Shown: positions 1 to 3,846 of the stretch, one piece after another
Numbering within the stretch: position 1 is the stretch's first letter
How the letters are laid out: every line of letters begins with the position of its first letter
Source of the DNA: Gemmatimonadota bacterium
GTDB lineage: Bacteria; ARS69
Length of the DNA: 8,001 nt
Assembly: GCA_020431545.1 (NCBI GenBank)
Contig: JAGQIB010000374.1
Span: 846 to 8,846, forward strand
Direction of reading: 5' to 3'
The notes under the pieces: generated by a model
What the model was told of the DNA's origin: nothing
The model's input: only the letters and a program-made list of their open reading frames with translations
The model's database searches: none
Position numbers and translations under genes: made by a program

Positions 1-785
1 CCGAGCGATCCGTGATCCGCCACGAAGCGGAACAGGCGGCGCGCCGCTCGCGCGTTCGCGGCGACGAGGTCCGTACAGGCGAGGTCGTAGCCGTATGTCT
101 CCTCGGTCTCCGCCTCGTGCAGGAAGACGTAGCCCTCGAGCCCGTCGCTCGCCTCGACGACGAAGCCCCGGACGTGGAAGCGTGGATTTCGCATCACCCG
201 CTCCCAGAACCAGTCGTCGCGATCGACCTCGCCCGGCCGGCGGCAGGCGATCTTCGCGTGCAGTGCCCGCACCGCGCGCTCGTCTTCCGGCCGGCATTCG
301 CGCACGTCGAGATCCCGGTCGCCCCCCGGCAGCGCGGCGATCGGTACGGTGTGGTTCCAGAGCGAGCCCCCGAGCTCCCAACCGCTGCGCCGGTAGAGCG
401 ATTGCTTCGCGGGGTAGAGCACGGAGATCGGGTGGCCGCTCGCGCGCGCGTCGAGGACGCACGCGTCCATCATGCGCGTCGCCACGCCGTGGCCCCGCGC
501 CTCGGGAGCGATCCCCACGACGCCGACGCCCGCCATCGGGACCCGGCGCCCGCCGAACCACTGCCCCACGGAGTACAGCGACAGCCCGCCGACGACCTGT
601 CCGCGAAGCCGGAGCAGGCGGATCTTCTCCTGTCCCATCCGCTCGAGCACCAGACGGGAGTCCTCGATCGGATAGCGGAAGCTCCACTGGAGGGTTCGCG
701 CATGAACGTCGAGGTCGGACGGCTCGCGCACCGGCCCGTACTCGGTCTCGTCGTCGATGCGGATGGTGCAGTCTTCTGGGTTCAC
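1..785 (-). CDS. Eis-like GNAT N-acetyltransferase, 3' end cut by window edge
   Basis: Reading the minus strand from a GTG at 785 gives 261 uninterrupted residues to the left edge. Residues 85-105 hold an acetyl-CoA-binding motif A (AGVGVVGIAPEARGHG), followed by an Eis-type segment at 122-140 (SVLYPAKQSLYRRSGWELGG). In Eis-family proteins this N-terminal GNAT domain is followed by a second GNAT-like domain, which begins here around residue 158, and a C-terminal SCP2-like domain. Family members are about 400 residues, so roughly the last third lies outside the window. Eis enzymes transfer acetyl groups from acetyl-CoA to amines, for example aminoglycosides or lysines in mycobacteria; the substrate here is unknown. 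The GTG is chosen because a strong Shine-Dalgarno lies just upstream and no better ATG precedes the conserved region. The gene is divergent from another GNAT gene. No signal peptide is seen, so it is probably cytosolic. Confidence 0.83.
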   Translation of the reverse strand, partial: MNPEDCTIRIDDETEYGPVREPSDLDVHARTLQWSFRYPIEDSRLVLERMGQEKIRLLRLRGQVVGGLSLYSVGQWFGGRRVPMAGVGVVGIAPEARGHGVATRMMDACVLDARASGHPISVLYPAKQSLYRRSGWELGGSLWNHTVPIAALPGGDRDLDVRECRPEDERAVRALHAKIACRRPGEVDRDDWFWERVMRNPRFHVRGFVVEASDGLEGYVFLHEAETEETYGYDLACTDLVAANARAARRLFRFVADHGSL

Positions 786-787
786 GG

Positions 788-798
788 TCTCCTCCTCC
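788..798 (-). promoter_or_regulatory. Shine-Dalgarno of the Eis-like gene
   Basis: On the minus strand GGAGGAGGAGA lies 2 bases before the GTG at 785; its upstream GGAGG units give spacings of about 5 to 8 bases. It supports the non-ATG start. Confidence 0.75.
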
Positions 799-819
799 GC
801 TATCCGTCGTGGCCCGGGC

Positions 820-848
820 ATGATAGGGGTGGGACGGCCCGGTGTCGC
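820..848 (-). promoter_or_regulatory. Predicted sigma-70-type promoter for the Eis-like gene
   Basis: On the minus strand a GCGACA box (843-848, 4 of 6 matches to TTGACA) is followed after exactly 17 bases by TATCAT (820-825, 5 of 6 matches to TATAAT). This would give a leader of about 30 bases before the GTG at 785. I see no comparably good promoter on the plus strand of this 125-base divergent gap for the ArsN2-like gene. Predicted by eye only. Confidence 0.5.
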
Positions 849-898
849 CTCGGGGCGCACGATCGACGTCGCGCCCGGCCCGCCGCTCCGATCCGCCC

Positions 899-904
899 GG
901 GAGG
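899..904 (+). promoter_or_regulatory. Shine-Dalgarno supporting the TTG start at 911
   Basis: GGGAGG ends 6 bases before the TTG at 911. It is the only good ribosome-binding site upstream of the conserved part of the ArsN2-like protein. The in-frame GTG at 842 has none and would add 23 low-complexity Arg/Pro/Ser-rich residues. Confidence 0.6.
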
Positions 905-910
905 TCGCGC

Positions 911-1339
911 TTGCAGCTTCGTCCCGCCCACGCGCCCGATCTCGTCGACGCGATGGAGTTGCTGCGCGCGGCGGGCCTGCCGTGTCCGGGACCGGAAGAC
1001 CCGGCGGTGACCCTGTTCGTCGCGGTCGAGGCGGGAGAGGTCGTCGCGTGCGCCGGCTTCGAACGGCACGCCGGGATGGCACTCGTTCGCTCGGTGGCGG
1101 TTCGAGCGGACAGGAGGGGCCGCGGGGCCGGTCGGCAAGCCGTGACCCGCGTCCTGGAGGAACTCGATCGGCACGGCGTGCCGGTCGCCTACCTGGTGAC
1201 CCTGGATGCCGCCGCGTTCTTCGAGCGCCTCGGGTTCGTGGCTCTGGACCGGGCGGACGTGCCCGCGGCGATCCAGAGCTCTCCGGAATGGAGCCTGCAC
1301 GCCTGCGTCGGCGGGACCTGGATGCGGCGGGGCCGGTGA
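911..1339 (+). CDS. ArsN2-like GNAT N-acetyltransferase, 142 residues
   Basis: This is a compact single-domain GNAT protein. Motif A is at residues 60-76 (RSVAVRADRRGRGAGRQ), where the RRGRGAG loop would hold the acetyl-CoA pyrophosphate. Around residues 102-120 (FFERLGFVALDRADVPAAI) it has the pattern typical of the ArsN2 group, in which an 'FF-RLGF---DR--VP-AI' stretch is followed by a S/E-F-rich segment. The N-terminal 'LLRAAGLP' (17-24) is also characteristic. ArsN2-group proteins are often annotated as arsenic-resistance acetyltransferases, but many occur without ars genes. No arsR, arsC or arsB is visible here, so the substrate is open. Family length is about 130-160 residues, which fits the TTG start; a GTG at 842 is the alternative. 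The gene converges on spoVG with only 10 bases between the stop codons. Confidence 0.75.
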   Translation: MQLRPAHAPDLVDAMELLRAAGLPCPGPEDPAVTLFVAVEAGEVVACAGFERHAGMALVRSVAVRADRRGRGAGRQAVTRVLEELDRHGVPVAYLVTLDAAAFFERLGFVALDRADVPAAIQSSPEWSLHACVGGTWMRRGR

Positions 1340-1349
1340 CGCGAGGCGC

Positions 1350-1667
1350 CTAGTCGCCGCCGCCGTTCCTCGCGAGCTCCGCCTCGTACTCCGCGATCAC
1401 CGCCTTCTCCATCTCGTCCCGGAACTCGGGCGTGATCGGGTGGGCGATGTCCTGATAGCGACCGTTCCGCTGAACGGCGGGCATGGAGACGAACAGGCCC
1501 CGCTCCTCGCCGTAGATGATCTTCATGTTGTGGATCGCGAAGCAGCCGTTGATCGTGATCGTGGCGAAGCCACGGAGGATGTCGGGGCCTCCTCGACCCC
1601 GGCGCAACCGAACCCGAACTTCCGTGATGACCGTAACGTAAGTCCGTGGAGTAGAGACCTGCGACAT
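1350..1667 (-). CDS. spoVG: SpoVG family regulatory protein (septation protein SpoVG)
   Basis: The 105-residue product matches SpoVG along almost its whole length. It opens with VITEVRVRLRR (13-23), the usual first beta strand. It then has FATITINGCFAIHNMKII (34-51), GLFVSMPAVQRNGRYQDIAHP (57-77), and a C-terminal helix EMEKAVIAEYEAEL (85-98) like the swapped helix of SpoVG dimers. SpoVG proteins are small dimeric nucleic-acid-binding regulators. In Firmicutes they affect septation, sporulation and virulence; in Borrelia they bind DNA and RNA. The start ATG has AGGGGG (1673-1678) 5 bases upstream and gives about 10 residues more than most family members. Nothing else suggests sporulation, so a broader post-transcriptional or DNA-binding role is likely. 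It appears monocistronic, with its own AT-rich promoter region. Confidence 0.93.
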   Translation of the reverse strand: MSQVSTPRTYVTVITEVRVRLRRGRGGPDILRGFATITINGCFAIHNMKIIYGEERGLFVSMPAVQRNGRYQDIAHPITPEFRDEMEKAVIAEYEAELARNGGGD

Positions 1668-1715
1668 ACGTTCCCCCTGGGGTGTAAATCGGCCTGGTTG
1701 CGATCGGCGAGGGTC

Positions 1716-1744
1716 ACGTTAGCGGAAAAATACCTTTGAATCAA
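1716..1744 (-). promoter_or_regulatory. Predicted spoVG promoter
   Basis: Reading the minus strand, TTGATT (1739-1744, 4 of 6) is followed after 17 bases by TAACGT (1716-1721, 3 of 6). The spacer is rich in A/T in an otherwise GC-rich genome. The predicted leader is about 40 bases. The -35 box is embedded in the palindrome TTTGAATCAAA. Confidence 0.4.
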
Positions 1745-1745
1745 A
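1735..1745. repeat. 11-bp palindrome TTTGAATCAAA over the spoVG -35 box
   Basis: Two 5-bp arms, TTTGA and TCAAA, flank one central base and form a perfect inverted repeat. It overlaps the predicted -35 element of spoVG, a position where a bound repressor would block transcription. It is short and AT-rich, so chance remains possible, although such sequence is rare in this window. Confidence 0.35.
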
Positions 1746-1759
1746 TGGCTAACCTCCCT

Positions 1760-1782
1760 CCCGGAAGATCGCGGCTTCCGGG
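1760..1782. repeat. Perfect 8-bp inverted repeat (hairpin), loop of 7
   Basis: CCCGGAAG (1760-1767) and CTTCCGGG (1775-1782) are exact reverse complements around a 7-base loop. No T-tract follows on either strand and no annotated gene ends here, so it is not an obvious intrinsic terminator. It lies just upstream of the predicted spoVG promoter and could be an operator or part of an unannotated transcript. Confidence 0.5.
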
Positions 1783-2007
1783 CCCCGTCGATCGACGTCC
1801 GCCGACCGATTCCCGCCGCTCCGCCGGCTCGCTTCCGTCATTGCTTCCAATTCTGCCCCTGCGGGGTGCAATTAGCGTCTCCCGTTCCGACTCGGCGGTT
1901 GCATTCCCGCCGTCCGCGAGGGCGCCGCGGGACAGGGCGGCCTGCCCCGAGGTCTCCCCCGAGCCGCCCCGGTCCGAGCAGGCCTGTCCGAGCCGGTCCG
2001 GGGTCGC

Positions 2008-2013
2008 TAGACT
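2008..2013 (+). promoter_or_regulatory. Possible -10 box for the dehydratase/SRAP operon
   Basis: TAGACT matches TATAAT at 4 of 6 positions and sits in the context GTCGCTAGACTCC. The hexamer 17 bases upstream (TGTCCG, 1985-1990) is a poor -35, and GTCCG repeats surround that position. A leader of about 100 bases is implied. Weak prediction. Confidence 0.25.
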
Positions 2014-2108
2014 CCGAGTGATCCCGGTCCCGCTCGGCCGGCGCGGCTCAGGCCGTCCCGGGGAGCGGACCTTCCCCGCGGGACCACGATCCCCCGCGTC
2101 CAACCCCC

Positions 2109-2113
2109 GGAGG
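2109..2113 (+). promoter_or_regulatory. Shine-Dalgarno fixing the dehydratase start at 2120
   Basis: GGAGG lies 6 bases before the ATG at 2120. It decides the start, because the same reading frame stays open upstream to 1736 without any family similarity. Confidence 0.75.
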
Positions 2114-2119
2114 CCTTCG

Positions 2120-2446
2120 ATGACGGATCTCGCCCGCAAGACCTGCGTTCCTTGCCGCGGCGGAGTCCCCGCGCTCACCGCCCGGCAGATCGCGGAGTAC
2201 CTGCCCGAGGTGCCCGGGTGGACCGTCGTGGAGAACCACCACCTCGTTCGCGAGTTCGAGTTCCCGGACTTCGCGCAGGCACTCGCCGCGACGAACCGCG
2301 TCGGACGGATCGCCGAGGAGCAGGGCCACCACCCCGACCTGTTCCTCGCCTGGGGGCGCCTCGGCGTGAAGATCTGGACCCACAAGATCGACGGGCTCAC
2401 CGAGAGCGACTTCATCCTGGCGGCGAAGATCGACGAAGCCGTCTAG
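2120..2446 (+). CDS. phhB: Pterin-4a-carbinolamine dehydratase (PCD/DCoH)
   Basis: The 108-residue protein has the signature of this family at residues 66-88: EEQGHHPDLFLAWGRLGVKI, then WTH. The His pair (70, 71) and His 88 correspond to the active-site histidines that dehydrate 4a-hydroxytetrahydrobiopterin, regenerating pterin cofactor after aromatic amino acid hydroxylation. The C-terminal GLTESDFILAAKID has D-F where many homologues have D-W. The N-terminus carries CVPCRGG (9-15), a CxxC stretch common in one bacterial subgroup. No phenylalanine hydroxylase is visible nearby, and in bacteria lacking one these proteins have been linked to other pterin or molybdopterin roles. Length fits the family at 95-115 residues. 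The next gene starts 12 bases after the stop, suggesting an operon. Confidence 0.92.
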   Translation: MTDLARKTCVPCRGGVPALTARQIAEYLPEVPGWTVVENHHLVREFEFPDFAQALAATNRVGRIAEEQGHHPDLFLAWGRLGVKIWTHKIDGLTESDFILAAKIDEAV

Positions 2447-2458
2447 CGGATCGCGGCC

Positions 2459-3196
2459 ATGTGCGGACGGTACTCCCTCATCACGCAACGCGAGGACCTG
2501 GCGCGGGCGCTCGAGATCGCCGAGGACCTGATCTTCGCCGACCTCGCCCCTCGGTGGAACATCGCTCCCACCCAGCCGGTCCCGGTGCTGCGTCGGCGCG
2601 GATCGGAACCGCTCGAGATGGCGTCGCTTCGCTGGGGTCTCGTTCCGAGCTGGGCCAAGGACCTCTCGACCGGAGCGCGCGCGATCAACGCGCGGCGCGA
2701 GACACTCGCCACGAAGCCGACGTTTCGGGAATCGTTTCGGACTCGCCGGTGCGCGGTGATCGCCGACGGGTTCTACGAGTGGCGCGACGTCGGAGCGGGC
2801 CGGCCGAAGGTTCCCCACCACATCCGACTGCGCTCCGGCGAGGCGTTCACGTTCGCCGGCCTCTGGGACTCCTGGCGTGCCCCGGACGGCCGCGTCGTCG
2901 AGTCCTGCTCGATCGTGACGGGACCGCCGAACGAGTTGCTTTCCACGATCCACGATCGAATGCCGATGATCCTGGATCCCCCGCGACGCGACGCGTGGCT
3001 CGATCCGGAGCGAGCGGACGAGCGGGAACTGCTTCCGCTCCTCGAGCCCTACGCCGCGAACGACATGGAGATGTTTGCAGTGAGCCGGCACGTGAACTCA
3101 CCGGCGAACGACGACGCGAGATGTCTCGAACCACCCGGGGAGTCCGCCGGATCCCCGGAAGCCGCGCCGTCCTGGGGCCCTCTGTTCGACGACTAG
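2459..3196 (+). CDS. yedK: SRAP (SOS-response-associated peptidase) family abasic-site protein, YedK/HMCES type
   Basis: The 245-residue protein begins Met-Cys-Gly-Arg-Tyr. Once Met is removed the invariant Cys 2 becomes the N-terminal nucleophile, which forms a thiazolidine cross-link with abasic sites in single-stranded DNA. The other conserved residues are present: Asn 77 in ARAINARRET, Glu 107 in ADGFYEW, and His 165 in IHDRMPMIL. It also has the PRWNIAPTQ segment at 31-39. Family members shield abasic sites at replication forks and act in the cytosol/nucleoid. The start must be this ATG because Cys 2 is catalytic; the upstream sequence offers only a weak Shine-Dalgarno, consistent with coupling to the dehydratase gene 12 bases before. 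The last 25 residues are a Pro/Gly/Ser-rich tail ending GPLFDD. I see no LexA-type box upstream. Confidence 0.96.
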   Translation: MCGRYSLITQREDLARALEIAEDLIFADLAPRWNIAPTQPVPVLRRRGSEPLEMASLRWGLVPSWAKDLSTGARAINARRETLATKPTFRESFRTRRCAVIADGFYEWRDVGAGRPKVPHHIRLRSGEAFTFAGLWDSWRAPDGRVVESCSIVTGPPNELLSTIHDRMPMILDPPRRDAWLDPERADERELLPLLEPYAANDMEMFAVSRHVNSPANDDARCLEPPGESAGSPEAAPSWGPLFDD

Positions 3197-3221
3197 GCGG
3201 AGCCGTCGGTCCCCGCGCGCG

Positions 3222-3249
3222 TTCGCTGCCGTCGGATCCGTGCTAACCT
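3222..3249 (+). promoter_or_regulatory. Possible promoter for the sigma factor/kinase operon
   Basis: The 83-base gap before the sigma gene contains TGCTAACCT, with a TAACCT -10-like box at 3244-3249. A poor TTCGCT box sits 16 bases upstream (3222-3227). The preceding TG suggests an extended -10. An 8-base direct repeat, GCCGTCGG, occurs at 3202-3209 and 3228-3235, the second copy inside the spacer. No intrinsic terminator for the SRAP gene is seen, so read-through is also possible. Confidence 0.25.
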
Positions 3250-3279
3250 GCCGCGGGTCATCTCCCCCGAAAGGCCGAC

Positions 3280-3846
3280 ATGTCCGAGGACTTCACTCGC
3301 ACGCTCCGCGCCATGCAGGCCGCCGGCGAGGATGCACCGGCGGTCACCGAGAAGCTGCTCGGTCTCCTCTACCCCGAGCTCCACCGCCTGGCGGAGAGCC
3401 TCATGCGGCGCGAGCGATCCGGGCACACGCTCCAGCCGACGGCCCTCGTCCACGAGGCCTACCTGAAGCTCGTGGACGACACCCGCGTGGAGTGGCAGGA
3501 CCGTGCGCATTTCCTCGGAATCGCGGCCCGGGCCATGCGTCAGATCCTCGTGGACCACGCGCGGAAGCACCAGGCCGCGAAGCGTGGCGGCGGCATGCAA
3601 CGCGTCACGCTCGACGAATCGTTCGGCGAAGCGGCGGGACGCGAGTTCGAGGTACTCGCTCTGAACGAGGCGCTGGAGAAGTTCGCGCGCGTGGACGAGC
3701 GGGCCGCGCGTGTAGTGGAGCTCAAGGTGTTCGCGGGCATGAAGATCGCGGAGATCGCGCACGTCCTCGACGTCTCCAAGCGGACCGTGGACGGCGACTG
3801 GGCGATGGCCCGGATGTGGCTCGGGCGGGAGCTCGGCGAGAACTGA
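3280..3846 (+). CDS. ECF-type RNA polymerase sigma factor, TIGR02999-like
   Basis: The 188-residue protein has sigma region 2 at about 25-100. It includes LLYPELHRLAESLMRRER and the family-typical HTLQPTALVHEAYLKL (49-64), then FLGIAARAMRQILVDHARKH (78-97). A linker follows, and then region 4 at about 128-185 with the helix-turn-helix IAEIAHVLDVSKRTVDGDW (156-174). This pattern is that of the ECF group paired with Ser/Thr kinases rather than with classical anti-sigma factors. It would direct core polymerase to a specific promoter set. The start is an ATG with GAAAGG (3269-3274) 5 bases upstream. The stop TGA at 3844-3846 overlaps the kinase ATG at 3846, indicating translational coupling and a shared operon. 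No anti-sigma gene or zinc-binding anti-sigma domain is visible. Confidence 0.93.
   Translation: MSEDFTRTLRAMQAAGEDAPAVTEKLLGLLYPELHRLAESLMRRERSGHTLQPTALVHEAYLKLVDDTRVEWQDRAHFLGIAARAMRQILVDHARKHQAAKRGGGMQRVTLDESFGEAAGREFEVLALNEALEKFARVDERAARVVELKVFAGMKIAEIAHVLDVSKRTVDGDWAMARMWLGRELGEN

Larger units (their letters stand above)
1668..2119. other. 450-base gene-free regulatory region between spoVG and the dehydratase gene
   Basis: No convincing protein is encoded here. The open frame extending upstream of the dehydratase start is low-complexity Pro/Arg/Ser sequence. The spoVG-proximal part (about 1680-1750) is clearly more AT-rich than its surroundings and holds a predicted minus-strand promoter. 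Further right are a perfect hairpin (1760-1782), an imperfect inverted repeat (1849-1873, AATT arms around a CCCC/GGGG core), and three GTCCG units (1972, 1986, 1996) just upstream of a weak TAGACT box at 2008-2013. The region serves two divergent genes and is long for so compact a window, so a small RNA cannot be excluded. Confidence 0.6.

Noticed and set aside
842..910. GTG at 842 as the start of the ArsN2-like gene
   Set aside because: It lacks a ribosome-binding site, adds 23 basic low-complexity residues and overlaps the predicted promoter of the divergent gene. The TTG at 911 has GGGAGG 6 bases upstream.
12..1010. A 332-codon plus-strand open frame across the left end
   Set aside because: It is antisense to the Eis-like gene, which has conserved GNAT motifs and a proper ribosome-binding site. 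The plus-strand translation is Arg/Pro/Ala-rich and resembles nothing known.
1340..1349. A terminator between the convergent ArsN2-like and spoVG genes
   Set aside because: Only 10 bases separate the stop codons, and I see no stem followed by a T-tract on either strand.
1736..2119. An upstream extension of the dehydratase frame
   Set aside because: The extra 128 residues are Pro/Arg/Ser-rich with no similarity. The ATG at 2120 has a good GGAGG and gives the usual family length.
3240..3845. An N-terminal extension of the kinase from a GTG at 3240
   Set aside because: It lies over the sigma factor gene in another frame and reads as basic low-complexity sequence. The ATG at 3846, overlapping the sigma stop, starts the normal family N-terminus.
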